DNA of 64,000 nucleotides from Levilactobacillus lanxiensis (lineage in GTDB: Bacteria > Bacillota > Bacilli > Lactobacillales > Lactobacillaceae). The stretch lies in the NCBI RefSeq assembly GCF_016861655.1, contig NZ_BOLN01000003.1, positions 248,001 through 312,000 of the forward strand. The letters run 5' to 3'. Positions 1 through 8,980 of this stretch are shown one piece after another; within the stretch, counting starts at the first letter, position 1; each line of letters begins with the position of its first letter. A program made the translations under genes and the position numbers. The notes under the pieces were generated by a model. The model saw nothing but the letters and a program-made list of their open reading frames with translations, did not search any database and was not told where the DNA came from.

Positions 1-390
1 GTTCCCTTGGCTGTCTATGAGGAGTTGACGTTAGGTGGGGATGACCTTTCTAAATGGACTCAGGGAAATTTGCAAGGTATCACTTATGACTCAGATACGA
101 TTGAAGTTTGGGCTAAATTTGGTGAGATTATTAATTACGTTCATAACTCCGGTTGTTATTATGGTGCAGGGAAAATCAATTGGGATCAGATTGGAAAAGC
201 AGACCCGCTTTTAATTGCGATTGCGGCAGTTAAGGGTTGGCAGATTGTCACGTTTGAGCAGTCTTCAGGCAATGTTAGTCCGAAAAATCCGACTAAGAAG
301 GAACCTAAGATACCGGATGTTGCACGGCAGTTTGGCGTGAGGTGTGTCAATCTGTATGAGGTTGAAACGGCATTTGCGTTGCGTGTTTGA
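1..390 (+). CDS. DUF4411 (PIN-like) family protein, 5' truncated by window edge
   Basis: The reading frame is already open at base 1, so the true start lies upstream. The visible part carries the DUF4411 pattern: VYEEL then a G-D-D-LSKW segment near the start, an ADPLLIAIAA block around residue 65, IVTFE, and a C-terminal KIPDVARQFGVRCVNLYE block. DUF4411 proteins have a PIN-like nuclease fold and are usually encoded next to an XRE/ImmA-IrrE protein, so a toxin or RNase role is a family-level expectation, not shown here. The C-terminus (VETAFALRV) is shorter than the usual FEML-type end and may be truncated. A terminator-like hairpin lies about 110 bases downstream. Confidence 0.8.
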   Translation, partial: VPLAVYEELTLGGDDLSKWTQGNLQGITYDSDTIEVWAKFGEIINYVHNSGCYYGAGKINWDQIGKADPLLIAIAAVKGWQIVTFEQSSGNVSPKNPTKKEPKIPDVARQFGVRCVNLYEVETAFALRV

Positions 391-526
391 GTGGGAGAAA
401 CTTGCGGCGTGTTTGGGGATTGATGTGAGGACAATCACCATGTACGAAGCTGGGGCCTTCCCAAGTAAAAAGGATAATGATAGTTTAAAATCGTTGATGG
501 CAAAGAAGCCCGGACACTCATTGTAA
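383..526 (+). pseudogene. possible helix-turn-helix gene fragment
   Basis: A short frame overlapping the end of the DUF4411 gene reads LAACLGIDVRTITMYEAG followed by PSKKD. This matches the recognition-helix half of an XRE-type domain (LA-x-x-LG-x-x-x-RTI-x-x-YE-x-G). There is no upstream half, no convincing ribosome binding site, and the frame runs into the terminator hairpin. XRE proteins are the usual partners of DUF4411 proteins, so a decayed partner or a recombination scar is plausible. It could also be chance. Confidence 0.3.
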
Positions 527-547
527 GGTGAGTGCTCGGGCTTCTTT
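502..547. terminator. strong bidirectional hairpin terminator
   Basis: A 19-bp near-perfect stem (502-520 with 529-547, loop 521-528) is rich in GC in the middle and ends in A/T runs on both sides. It can serve the forward DUF4411 unit and the reverse phosphatase gene, which ends at 570. Confidence 0.8.
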
Positions 548-569
548 GGATTTTAGGGTTAATTAATGT

Positions 570-1886
570 CTAGGATTTATGGCCAACAACCTTGACTACA
601 TAGGATTTCAAAATCCAGCCCTTGTGACCAGCGTGGTCCTTAACCTGGTAGTAAGTGCGGGTCTTGCCGTTGATTTTGATGCGTTCAGACTTCACTAATT
701 TCCAAGTAGTGCGCTTGTGTTTCGCGGTGTGACCCAGTGAGTTTTGAAGGTGGGCGTCCTTGAACCATTTTTTGTGGGCCTTGAGATGGTAAATGTACTT
801 GGTGTGCAGCTTCTTGGTAGAAATAATCTTGCCTTTAGGCTTCTTCGTGACAATCTGATCAGCCATTCCGAACTCTGCGGGAACTGCAACGTCCAGTGCC
901 TGTTTACCAGTAGCTGGGGTGTCAGTGTCTTTAGTGGTGGCTGGTTTAGTTGGTGTCGAAGCTGGTTGAGGATGACTGGGTTGTGGGGCTGGTGTTGGTG
1001 CAGGTGCTTGTGGTGCTGGGTATGGCGTATTTTTGCCATCAGTCGAGACTAGGAGCATTGAACGAAGCTTTTCCTGTTGCGGACGGGAGAAGCCGAGAAC
1101 GTTGGTGATGTATTGGTCCAAAGTTTTGTAGCGACTGGTGATTTCCCAGTAATACTCATTCAGCCAGCTTTCCTTTACGGTACGGTTGGTTTGGGCAGAT
1201 TGCATGAAGTCGTTCATAATCGTTTGTTTGTCCATCCCCAGGATAGTCATGATTAAAACGGTAGCGATACCCGTCCGATCTTTCCCGGAAGAACAATGGT
1301 AAAGTGTGGCCTGGTTATTTAACAGTAAGAGATTTAGAAAGCGGCTGTAGCCGTCGATGGCTGATTTTGTAAATTCTAGCTGTTCAACGTAAAATCCGCC
1401 GTCAGATTTGGCGAAATCAGCGTTCAAGGCAGAGTCATCAGTGTAGGCCTTCTCCCCAAGGATTGAGAGGCTGATGTTAGTTGTGCCAGCGATATATTGG
1501 TCTGGAAGTTTGTTAATCTGGCCATCGGTCCGGAAATCAACGATGCTGGTGACGTGGTGGTCATTAGTTAGAATTGTCTTGTCAGCGTCGGTGATTCCGT
1601 TTAAATTATCCGAGCGGAGCAAACGATTGGGTCGAATCTGCCATTTGTGGTCTGCGGTCTGGTATCCGCCAAGGTCACGGGTGTTTTGGGTACCGGTTAG
1701 CTTGACGAGCTTGTCGTTGACATCCCCATACAGTCTAATTTGGTTAGTATAATCTGGCTTGGTTGCTGCTTTGGCAGTGGCTTGAACCGAATTAGTTGCA
1801 GCGTAAGCACTAGGCGTCCCCGCGCCGAGCAAAGATAGGATAACACCTGCGATACTCAATGATTTAATGATTGATAATCGTTGCAT
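570..1886 (-). CDS. secreted tyrosine-protein phosphatase-like protein with C-terminal SH3-like wall domain
   Basis: A 438-residue protein with a signal peptide (MQRLSIIKSL... ending SAYA-A) is followed by the lactobacillal tyrosine/serine phosphatase domain. NTRDLGGY and RSDNL occur near residues 65-95, and the P-loop HCSSGKDRTG (Cys nucleophile, Arg) is near residue 195. A Pro/Ala-rich linker (about 290-325) leads to a basic SH3/SLAP-like tail (KKLHTKYIYHLKAHKKWF... WILKSYVV) that probably holds it at the cell wall. The family dephosphorylates tyrosine or lipid substrates; the substrate here is unknown. The start at 1886 was chosen because AGGAGG lies just upstream; a longer frame to 1925 exists. 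It is a single gene, convergent with the DUF4411 gene. Confidence 0.8.
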   Translation of the reverse strand: MQRLSIIKSLSIAGVILSLLGAGTPSAYAATNSVQATAKAATKPDYTNQIRLYGDVNDKLVKLTGTQNTRDLGGYQTADHKWQIRPNRLLRSDNLNGITDADKTILTNDHHVTSIVDFRTDGQINKLPDQYIAGTTNISLSILGEKAYTDDSALNADFAKSDGGFYVEQLEFTKSAIDGYSRFLNLLLLNNQATLYHCSSGKDRTGIATVLIMTILGMDKQTIMNDFMQSAQTNRTVKESWLNEYYWEITSRYKTLDQYITNVLGFSRPQQEKLRSMLLVSTDGKNTPYPAPQAPAPTPAPQPSHPQPASTPTKPATTKDTDTPATGKQALDVAVPAEFGMADQIVTKKPKGKIISTKKLHTKYIYHLKAHKKWFKDAHLQNSLGHTAKHKRTTWKLVKSERIKINGKTRTYYQVKDHAGHKGWILKSYVVKVVGHKS

Positions 1887-2035
1887 GTAACTCCTCCTGA
1901 TGGTGCCATAATTTGATGCAAGCATTAGTGTATCAGGGGAATGTTTTAGGGGCGTTTCGATTTTGTATTTATTTGGTAAAGACGATGCTTTTATAGTTTA
2001 GTCATTGGGTACAGTAGACAAACATCCAAAGGAAA

Positions 2036-3217
2036 CTAGTTGGTATCGCCTAAAAGGTTGAGCACAGTCGCAATGTACAATAAAAACTTATCGTTAGTGT
2101 TCTGATAGTCAAGTCCAGTTTGCTTTTTAATTGACTGCAAGCGATAACGAATTGTGTTGGGATGAGTGAAAAGCTGTTCACTGGTTTCCTTTAGTGATTC
2201 ATTTTCTAAAAAGTAAGTCAGTAGTGTTTGTTGAAGCTCTTTCTTTTGAAGGAGCAAATCAAGCTTATGAGGATAGAATGATTTCTCATGGTGTTTATGC
2301 AGCTCGCTAATAAGTCTCCAGATAGAAATCTCGTGATAGTAGGTGAGATTGTCTTCTCGTTTTAAGATACGTGCCATTTTTAGACTGAATTGGGATTCTT
2401 CATAGGCCTGATTCAGATCTTTTGCGCTATGTAGATTTGAGATACCAATATGAAATGCCTTATTTAAACTTGGCAAAGCAGAATTAAATACGTGAAAGTC
2501 GACGTTATGCTGTATAGACGGGGTAGATAACGTGGATTGTGAAAAAACAACAATGGTGGCGCCTTGTGCTGTCTCAAGTAAAAAGTATGTCAAAATACGT
2601 TGTTGCTGTTCCCATGTAGTTAAAATTGCTTTGAGTTGGCTAATTAAATGAAATAAGGATTTGAAGCGGCTGGGTAGTTGCGTAGGGTGAGAAAAGCTGA
2701 GTTGAATTACTCGGGCCGATTCTTTGTAGAGGTCGAGATCTTTAGTGCTAGAAATGAAATCAAAATCTGTATCAGCGACCAGGTTGCTTTTTAAAATATA
2801 GTTTAAATCTAGCTCAACCATGTGCTCAATTTGACGATCATAAAACAAAAGTTCATTAACATCATTCATGATTTGTAAATAGTTTGTTGCAGGACTGATG
2901 CTAAAGATGGGAAAGTTAAGATGTTTTGCTCTCTGAATAAGTGAATTTGAAACTTGGTAATCATCTGAATGAGGTTTAATAATGAGACAGCAAACATGTA
3001 GGCGCGACAATTTGTCGACTAGTAGAATTTGTTGTTCATCTTCTTGAGGGAGTGTTTCAGAGCTTGTAAGAAGAATTTCGCCACCTTGGACCCATTTTTC
3101 AAGACGAATGTCTTCAATGATTGTAATTGCGGAAACTAGTCTAGTTTCATCATTTATGGGAAGTAAAGGGAAAATAACATCAATGTTTTTCTTGAGAACT
3201 TTTGATAGTGTAAGCAA
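2036..3217 (-). CDS. PucR-type transcriptional regulator of nucleoside/purine use
   Basis: A 393-residue protein with an N-terminal PucR-like sensory domain (about 1-125: LEKWVQGGEILLTSSETLP) and a middle GGDEF-like/CdaR region. The C-terminal helix-turn-helix near residues 340-390 reads ETSEQLFTHPNTIRYRLQSIKKQTG. PucR/CdaR proteins are effector-responsive activators. It is divergent from the MFS/phosphorylase/deoB operon at 3346 and probably controls it through the shared 128-bp gap. The start is TTG at 3217, with AGGAG nine bases upstream on the minus strand. The family call is firm; the effector (nucleoside or base) is inferred from context. Confidence 0.82.
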   Translation of the reverse strand: MLTLSKVLKKNIDVIFPLLPINDETRLVSAITIIEDIRLEKWVQGGEILLTSSETLPQEDEQQILLVDKLSRLHVCCLIIKPHSDDYQVSNSLIQRAKHLNFPIFSISPATNYLQIMNDVNELLFYDRQIEHMVELDLNYILKSNLVADTDFDFISSTKDLDLYKESARVIQLSFSHPTQLPSRFKSLFHLISQLKAILTTWEQQQRILTYFLLETAQGATIVVFSQSTLSTPSIQHNVDFHVFNSALPSLNKAFHIGISNLHSAKDLNQAYEESQFSLKMARILKREDNLTYYHEISIWRLISELHKHHEKSFYPHKLDLLLQKKELQQTLLTYFLENESLKETSEQLFTHPNTIRYRLQSIKKQTGLDYQNTNDKFLLYIATVLNLLGDTN

Positions 3218-3345
3218 TAGGATCAGCTCCTTTGTCTATATGAACAGTAATTTATAGCATTTGCTGTAGAAATCCACTAATTTCATTTGTTGCTGTAATG
3301 GTACACTATGCTTGAAAATTTGGAAACTATATTGGAGGTATTATT
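3218..3345. promoter_or_regulatory. divergent control region with TTGCTGTA direct repeats
   Basis: The gap between the PucR-type gene and the nucleoside operon contains TTGCTGTA twice (3261-3268 and 3290-3297), 29 bp apart, which is close to three helical turns and so on the same DNA face. A -10-like TACACT lies at 3302-3307. The repeats are candidate operators for the adjacent regulator. No clear -35 is visible at ideal spacing, which would fit an activated promoter. Confidence 0.4.
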
Positions 3346-4554
3346 ATGGCTCAGAAGATGAGAAAAGAACAAAAAACGGCCTTAACAACTAGTGCCGCAG
3401 GATTGTTCTCTCAATCTACAAGCACTATGCTCTTATCATTTGTTTTAGCTTCTATGATTGCTAGTTTTCACATCAGTGGGGCAGCTGGTGGATTTATTTC
3501 TACGATTACCAATATTGGGATGTTAGTCGGGGGCCTGATCTTTGGACCAATGGCGGATCGGAATGGACGGGTAAAGATCTATGCAGTTACAACAATTATT
3601 TATGCATTAGCAACAGGATTGATGGCGTTGGCAACCAATATTTGGATGGTTTACGTCTTACGGTTCCTAGTCGGTGTTGGTGGTGGTGGGGTTTATGGTG
3701 TAATCATGTCCATGGTTGCCGATGTCTTCAGTAGCAAACAACGTGGGCGCATCAATTCATACGTTACGGTTTCAGGGCAACTAGGGAGTATTGTTGCTGC
3801 AATAGCTGCAGCAATTTTGATTCCAATGGCTGGTTGGCGTAGCCTATTTGTTTTTGGCGCACTTCCAATTTTCTTAGGAATTTTTGTCTATTTTAAGGTT
3901 CCAGAGTCAGAGGAATGGCGTAAGGCTAAAGACAATACTGAAGACCAGGATGAGAAAGTTACTTTATTAGATTTATTCAAGAATGGAAACGCCTCCAACA
4001 CCATCAAATTGACAATTATGGCAGTCGTTCAGGTGGCAGGATACTTTGGTTTGATGAACTGGTTGCCTTCCATTTTACAACAAAAGTCAGGATTGTCAGT
4101 CTCTGGTTCATCAATTTGGATGATCTCAACGATTGTTGGGATGTCCTTAGGGATGCTTGTTTTTGGCCAGATTATGGATAAAATTGGCAGCAAGGTTGCC
4201 TATTCAATTTTCCTACTAGCATCTGCAATTTCTGTGTTTCTCTACGCATTTGCGCAAACAAATGTGAGTTTATTAATTGGTGGTGCAATCGTTGGGTTCT
4301 TTGCTAATGGGATGAACGCGGGGTATGGTGCTATTGTAGGGAACCTCTATGAAACCAAAATTAGAGCGTCAGCGAATAACTTGATTTTTAATATTGGTCG
4401 TGCTGTTGGTGGATTCTCAGCCGTTGTGATTGGATTTTTACTAGATCATTCCACAATGGTTGTGACGATGGGATTCTTGTCGGTGCTGTATATTATTTCG
4501 TTCTTCACGGTATTGACTTTAAAGGACAATAAAAAGGTGGTTAATCATGAGTAG
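3346..4554 (+). CDS. MFS transporter, probable nucleoside permease (copy 1)
   Basis: A 402-residue, roughly 12-helix major facilitator. The MFS signature between helices 2 and 3 is visible (GPMADRNGRVKIY, residues about 66-78), as is an equivalent in the second half (MDKIGSK). The ribosome binding site is TTGGAGG, eight bases before ATG. It is the first gene of an operon with a nucleoside phosphorylase (8-base overlap), a second MFS and phosphopentomutase, so nucleoside uptake is the likely job. Substrate assignment is from context only. It is clearly paralogous to the gene at 5311, sharing runs such as SVSGSSIWMIST and GFFANGMNAGYGA. Confidence 0.8.
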   Translation: MAQKMRKEQKTALTTSAAGLFSQSTSTMLLSFVLASMIASFHISGAAGGFISTITNIGMLVGGLIFGPMADRNGRVKIYAVTTIIYALATGLMALATNIWMVYVLRFLVGVGGGGVYGVIMSMVADVFSSKQRGRINSYVTVSGQLGSIVAAIAAAILIPMAGWRSLFVFGALPIFLGIFVYFKVPESEEWRKAKDNTEDQDEKVTLLDLFKNGNASNTIKLTIMAVVQVAGYFGLMNWLPSILQQKSGLSVSGSSIWMISTIVGMSLGMLVFGQIMDKIGSKVAYSIFLLASAISVFLYAFAQTNVSLLIGGAIVGFFANGMNAGYGAIVGNLYETKIRASANNLIFNIGRAVGGFSAVVIGFLLDHSTMVVTMGFLSVLYIISFFTVLTLKDNKKVVNHE

Positions 4555-5290
4555 CGAACACTTAACACACATCAAGAAAGGCGATTTGGGTGAAGTTACT
4601 TTGGTTGTTGGTGATCCTGGTCGAGTTGACCTGATTTCTGGTGATTGGAACAATCGAAAAAAATTAGAAGATAGTCGCGAATTTGTGTTAGTAGTTGGCG
4701 AATTTAACGGACATCATGTATCTATTTGCTCGACAGGTATGGGTGTTGGCTCGACTGAAATATGTATTATTGAGTTATTAGAAAACGATGCAAAAATGAT
4801 TATTCGCTGTGGTGGTTGTGGTTCTTGGGATGAAAATATCCATCCAGGAGATATCATTGTTAATCGGGCAATGGTTAGAACGAAAGGACTTTTAGGTGAA
4901 TACGTGCCGGATGAATATCCAGCAGTTGCAGATCCGTTGTTAGTTAATAAGATTTATCAAGGAGCAGTTAAGGCTAATTTTAAAGCATATACGGGCATTG
5001 GTCTAACGACAGAAACCTATTTCTTTGGCCAGTATCGACAACCCAAGATTGAAGGGTCTAGTTTACAGGTGGATTCGTCTAGAATGACATATTGGCAGGA
5101 GCGAGGCATAATTAATGCGGAAATGGAATCAGCAGTTCTCTTTCTATTAGGTTCAATTTATCGTGTGCCAGTAGCAAATTGTTTGGTCGTTCACTTAAGC
5201 CGGGCTACGTATACTTGGGAAGAGCCAGCTGACTATAATCGAATTCATAAATTATCGGCAGAAACGGTCTTAAGGTCTGTTTTGGAATAG
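4547..5290 (+). CDS. nucleoside phosphorylase (uridine/purine phosphorylase family)
   Basis: A 247-residue PNP_UDP-type enzyme. The N-terminal VVGDPGRVD (phosphate-binding Arg), the CSTGMGVGSTEICIIELL segment and C-terminal NAEMESAVLF (ribose-binding Glu-Met-Glu) are all visible. Such enzymes cleave nucleosides with phosphate to base plus (deoxy)ribose-1-phosphate. The product would feed phosphopentomutase, encoded two genes downstream. It overlaps the MFS stop by 8 bases, which suggests translational coupling. Base preference cannot be read from the sequence. Confidence 0.85.
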   Translation: MSSEHLTHIKKGDLGEVTLVVGDPGRVDLISGDWNNRKKLEDSREFVLVVGEFNGHHVSICSTGMGVGSTEICIIELLENDAKMIIRCGGCGSWDENIHPGDIIVNRAMVRTKGLLGEYVPDEYPAVADPLLVNKIYQGAVKANFKAYTGIGLTTETYFFGQYRQPKIEGSSLQVDSSRMTYWQERGIINAEMESAVLFLLGSIYRVPVANCLVVHLSRATYTWEEPADYNRIHKLSAETVLRSVLE

Positions 5291-5310
5291 GGTTTGGAGG
5301 CATAGTGGGA

Positions 5311-6525
5311 ATGGAAGAACAAAAGTCATATCAAAAGAAAGTTCTGGCATCATCGATGTTGGGACTAGGGCTAGAAGGAATGGACGTATTACTACTGTCC
5401 TTTGCTCTGAGTTCCATTATCAGTGAGTTTCATATTTCCTCTGCGGCAGGCGGTATGTTGCCATCGATTACAAATATCGGGATGTTATTAGGTGGTGTTC
5501 TCTTTGGATATATGGCTGATAAGCATGGACGAATAAAGACTTTTACGTATACTATTTTCATATTTGCCATTGCAACACTGTTAATGGCTTTTGCTCACAG
5601 CATAACGGAAATATATGTTTTACGATTCATTGTTGGTTTAGGTGCCGGTGGTGAATATGGAATTGGAATGGCACTAGTTGCTGAGGTATTCCCCAAAAAT
5701 CGACGTGGACAAATGTCTTCCTGGATTACTGTTGGTGGACAAATGGGAACCTTGTTAGCAGCAATTATTGCGGCAACAATTATTCCTTTAGCAGGTTGGC
5801 GTGGAACCTTTATCTTTGGTATCTTACCAGTAATTTTGGCATATTTTGTCAGAAGGCATCTACCAGAAACTAAGGCTTGGCAGGTCACACATAAGCAAGA
5901 ATTAGAAAACCATCAACATCCGAGATTGAAGATTCTGGTTAAAGATCCTAAAACAACCGGAATTACGATTGGATTGATTATCATGTCAACGGTCCAAATT
6001 GCTGGTTATTATGGATTAATGAACTGGCTTCCTTCACTTTTGGAAAAGCAACAGGGGTTATCAGTATCAGGGTCGTCTATTTGGATGATTTCGACAATTA
6101 TTGGTATGTCAATTGGGATGCTTTGCTTTGGAAAATTATTGGATAGGTTTGGATCGAAGATTACTTACTCTGCATTCCTGATTATGGCTGCTGCGTCTAT
6201 TTCTCTTTATTCTCTAGTGCATAATTCAATCTTAATGCTTGTAGTTGGTATGATTGTTGGTTTCTTTGCTAATGGTATGAATGCAGGATATGGTGCGTTG
6301 ATTAGTAGTTTCTACCCGACGGAAATCAGAAGTTTTGCAAATAACGTTATTTTTAATACGGGTCGGGCAGTAGGAGGACTATCGCCAATTTTAATTGGTT
6401 ACTTGATTGATAGAAGTGGTTTCTCTGCTGCATTACTATTCTTAGGGTCCCTATATCTAATTTCATTAGTTGTCGTTAACTTAATTCCAAATCCCTTGGG
6501 AGGTAAACAGAGCATTAAAAACTAG
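5311..6525 (+). CDS. MFS transporter, probable nucleoside permease (copy 2)
   Basis: A major facilitator of about 404 residues and 12 helices, paralogous to the gene at 3346, with YMADKHGRIKTF after helix 2 and LDRFGSK in the second half. I prefer ATG at 5311 because GGAGG ends ten bases upstream; the in-frame GTG at 5305 would leave only four bases. It sits between nucleoside phosphorylase and deoB. Two near-identical permeases in one operon suggest different nucleoside specificities or a recent duplication. Confidence 0.8.
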   Translation: MEEQKSYQKKVLASSMLGLGLEGMDVLLLSFALSSIISEFHISSAAGGMLPSITNIGMLLGGVLFGYMADKHGRIKTFTYTIFIFAIATLLMAFAHSITEIYVLRFIVGLGAGGEYGIGMALVAEVFPKNRRGQMSSWITVGGQMGTLLAAIIAATIIPLAGWRGTFIFGILPVILAYFVRRHLPETKAWQVTHKQELENHQHPRLKILVKDPKTTGITIGLIIMSTVQIAGYYGLMNWLPSLLEKQQGLSVSGSSIWMISTIIGMSIGMLCFGKLLDRFGSKITYSAFLIMAAASISLYSLVHNSILMLVVGMIVGFFANGMNAGYGALISSFYPTEIRSFANNVIFNTGRAVGGLSPILIGYLIDRSGFSAALLFLGSLYLISLVVVNLIPNPLGGKQSIKN

Positions 6526-6551
6526 AATTTGGATGGAAGCTGATATGAGAT

Positions 6552-7745
6552 ATGAAAAGGTTTAGAAGAGTTATCGTATTGGTCCTAGATTCGGTAGGTA
6601 TTGGTGCGTCCCCAGATGCTTATAAATTTGGAGATGAAGGAGCTAATACTTTGGGTCATGTTAGTCAGTTTTTTCCAGGGGGCCTAGACTTGCCAACTAT
6701 GGCTAGTTTAGGTCTCGGAAATATCAAAACAGATGTGCCTCTAGTTGGTGTTCCTGTCCAATCATTACCGTTAGGATCATTTGGTAAGTTGCGAGAAGTT
6801 TCAGTTGGTAAAGATAGTATTAATGGTCATTGGGAATTGATGGGGGTACCAATCAATAAACCGCTCGATACTTTTCCAAATGGCTTTCCTCAGAAGTTAA
6901 TTCAGCAAATCGAGCATTTTTCTAAGCGAAAGGTCATTTTAAATCAGGTTTATTCGGGTTCTCAGGCAATTTTGGACTTTGGTGAAAAGCAGAAAGCTGA
7001 AGGTAGCCTAATTATATATACGTCGGGTGATTCAGTTTTACAAGTTGCTGCCCATGAAGATTCGGTACCGGTTGAGGAACTTTACAGAATTTGTAGATTT
7101 ATTCGTTCTGCGATTGATCATAGTAATTTGACTGTTGGCAGAATTATAGCACGTCCCTTTATTGGCACGCATAACAAAAGTTTTGTACGTAGTAATCATC
7201 GTAAGGACTTTGCGATGGTATCACCAGAAGAGACAGTGCTAGATTTACTTGCAGCAAATGGAATTCAGGTGACTGGTATTGGCAAAGTCAACGATATTTT
7301 CTCATCACGGGGGATTAAAAACAGCATTCATACCAGCAGTGACGCTGATGGTATGAATCAAGTGATTCGGTTGGTAAATTCACCGGGACAAGGCTTCATA
7401 TTTGCAAATTTAGTTGATTTTGATTCTAACTTTGGACATCGTCGGGATACGCAAGGATATGGTGAAGAACTCGCTAGAGTGGACAATAAATTAGATGAAT
7501 TGGTAAATCTGATGAGTGACGAAGATTTATTAATCATTACGGCTGATCATGGCAATGATCCTACATTTAAGGGAACTGATCACACTCGTGAGTTTGTGCC
7601 GGTGATTATTTACGCAAAGGGTATCAGTGGTAAAGATATTGGTATTCGTGAAACATATAGTGATGTAGGTGCAACGGTTCTCGAAAATTTTCAAATTGAA
7701 AATGATGGGTATGGTGAGAGCTTCCTAGGATTAATAACTGAGTAG
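6552..7745 (+). CDS. deoB: phosphopentomutase
   Basis: A 397-residue alkaline-phosphatase-superfamily enzyme that interconverts (deoxy)ribose-1-phosphate and -5-phosphate. The N-terminal metal site VLDSVGIGASPDA (Asp at residue 13) and DEGANTLGH are intact. The C-terminal TADHGNDPTFKGTDHTREFVPVI supplies the other metal ligands, and SYSDVGATVLENF-type residues close the fold. It is last in the nucleoside operon and links nucleoside cleavage to the pentose phosphate pathway. The ribosome binding site is weak (GGAAG about 12 bases upstream). A degenerate homologue lies at 33681. Confidence 0.93.
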   Translation: MKRFRRVIVLVLDSVGIGASPDAYKFGDEGANTLGHVSQFFPGGLDLPTMASLGLGNIKTDVPLVGVPVQSLPLGSFGKLREVSVGKDSINGHWELMGVPINKPLDTFPNGFPQKLIQQIEHFSKRKVILNQVYSGSQAILDFGEKQKAEGSLIIYTSGDSVLQVAAHEDSVPVEELYRICRFIRSAIDHSNLTVGRIIARPFIGTHNKSFVRSNHRKDFAMVSPEETVLDLLAANGIQVTGIGKVNDIFSSRGIKNSIHTSSDADGMNQVIRLVNSPGQGFIFANLVDFDSNFGHRRDTQGYGEELARVDNKLDELVNLMSDEDLLIITADHGNDPTFKGTDHTREFVPVIIYAKGISGKDIGIRETYSDVGATVLENFQIENDGYGESFLGLITE

Positions 7746-7770
7746 ATGATAAGCTATACGATGCCCGCAT

Positions 7771-7819
7771 GAACTCAAAAAGCGCGACTGGCATAATCCA
7801 GTCGTGCCTTTTGAGTTCA
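7771..7819. terminator. bidirectional terminator after deoB
   Basis: A long hairpin with arms GAACTCAAAA/TTTTGAGTTC and CGACTGG/CCAGTCG around a six-base loop. It separates the nucleoside operon from the convergent regulator gene ending at 7839. Confidence 0.8.
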
Positions 7820-7838
7820 GTACAAATTTTAAGTGGTT

Positions 7839-8732
7839 TTATGAACTATAGTACATGGTCAAATACATATCTTGATTGCTATTCCCAAAGCCCTTACCGA
7901 AAATAGTACAGCCGCCAACATGCTCAGCGTTAGCCTCAACTGAAATGCGCAGTTTCAGACGGCTGGGCAGGGGCATGAGGTCCGCAATGGTTGTGCTGCT
8001 GACCATTTTGCCGCCAATCCAGGTACCTTTGCTGGAGATGAGAACCGTCAACATGGTTCCGTACTGATTGAACTGTGAGGGGGTCCACAGTGGGGTATAT
8101 TTTCCCCGTGTATCTGCGAAGTCGCCGGGGCTGGTCCAAGTGCCCAGTCGATGGTCATTTAGTGTGAATGTGATATCAGAGGGCCAATCGCTATTGGACA
8201 AAGGAATTTCTGATCCCATTTCAGCTGAAAGCGTTATCATTTCAACGTGGTCACTAGGGCTCAGATAGTTCCCGATTTGGTACTCGACGAAGCCTTGGCT
8301 GAACCATAAAATCCTGGCGTTCATCCGTTGTGAGTCGAGAAAGTATTTAGGTTCATCTACGTGGCCAATAAAACTGTTTAAATCAGCGAGGCCACAGGTC
8401 GGTTTGACGTCAAAATCATTGAACAAGCCAACGGGGATGTCGATTCGCTGGGAATTCAAGGCGGAATTAACTTGACGAGGAACCTCCATTTTAACTTCGT
8501 CGACGCTGATGTGAGAGACCTTACTCTTGCCATCTTTGGTAAAGTTGATGAGGCCAGCTTTCTGGAGCTGATTGACGTGACGCAGTGTGAGCGGTTGGCT
8601 CAAACCTAATTGTTCCGCTAATTCTTTGACACTATATGGTCGTTCGCAAAGCAAGCGAATAATATGGAGTCGCACAGAGTTAGCTAAAGCTTTATAAACG
8701 GGTAGGGATTTATCAGTAACATCTACGAGCAT
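7839..8732 (-). CDS. ArsR-type transcriptional regulator, probable arabinoside regulator
   Basis: A 297-residue protein with an ArsR-like winged helix at the N-terminus (residues about 5-85: YKALANSVRLHIIRLLCERPYSVKELAEQLGLSQ...LRHVNQLQKAGLI). A roughly 200-residue beta-rich domain follows, likely the ligand sensor. The start at 8732 was chosen because GGAGG lies eight bases upstream on the minus strand; an in-frame ATG at 8747 lies inside that site. The gene is divergent from the arabinofuranosidase operon, so local control is the natural inference. The palindrome at 8936-8949 is a candidate operator. Confidence 0.75.
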   Translation of the reverse strand: MLVDVTDKSLPVYKALANSVRLHIIRLLCERPYSVKELAEQLGLSQPLTLRHVNQLQKAGLINFTKDGKSKVSHISVDEVKMEVPRQVNSALNSQRIDIPVGLFNDFDVKPTCGLADLNSFIGHVDEPKYFLDSQRMNARILWFSQGFVEYQIGNYLSPSDHVEMITLSAEMGSEIPLSNSDWPSDITFTLNDHRLGTWTSPGDFADTRGKYTPLWTPSQFNQYGTMLTVLISSKGTWIGGKMVSSTTIADLMPLPSRLKLRISVEANAEHVGGCTIFGKGFGNSNQDMYLTMYYSS

Positions 8733-8887
8733 CGTGAAATCCTCCATTCTTGATAAAATTATTTATATGTACAGGGTCAGATACCCTTGTCTATCTATTA
8801 ACAAGTATAAAAGGTTATCTGAAGAACTTCAATTACCACTTTTGTTAAGTGAAAAAGCATTTATCGAATTCAGTTGTCCATAAGTTA

Positions 8888-8949
8888 TTGTAACCGCTGT
8901 CATATTTGCTAAAATGTACCTGTAATCATGAAAGACAGATGTAAATCTG
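8888..8949 (+). promoter_or_regulatory. abf promoter with perfect cre box and downstream palindrome
   Basis: The -35 TTGTAA (8888-8893) and -10 TAAAAT (8910-8915) are 16 bp apart. TGTAACCGCTGTCA at 8889-8902 matches the CcpA cre consensus TGWAANCGNTNWCA at every position and overlaps the -35, so glucose repression is expected. Just downstream, CAGAT-gtaa-ATCTG (8936-8949) is a perfect inverted repeat and a candidate operator for the divergent ArsR-type regulator. Confidence 0.75.
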
Positions 8950-8980
8950 ATTGATTAATTTAGCGAAGGAGATATTTATA

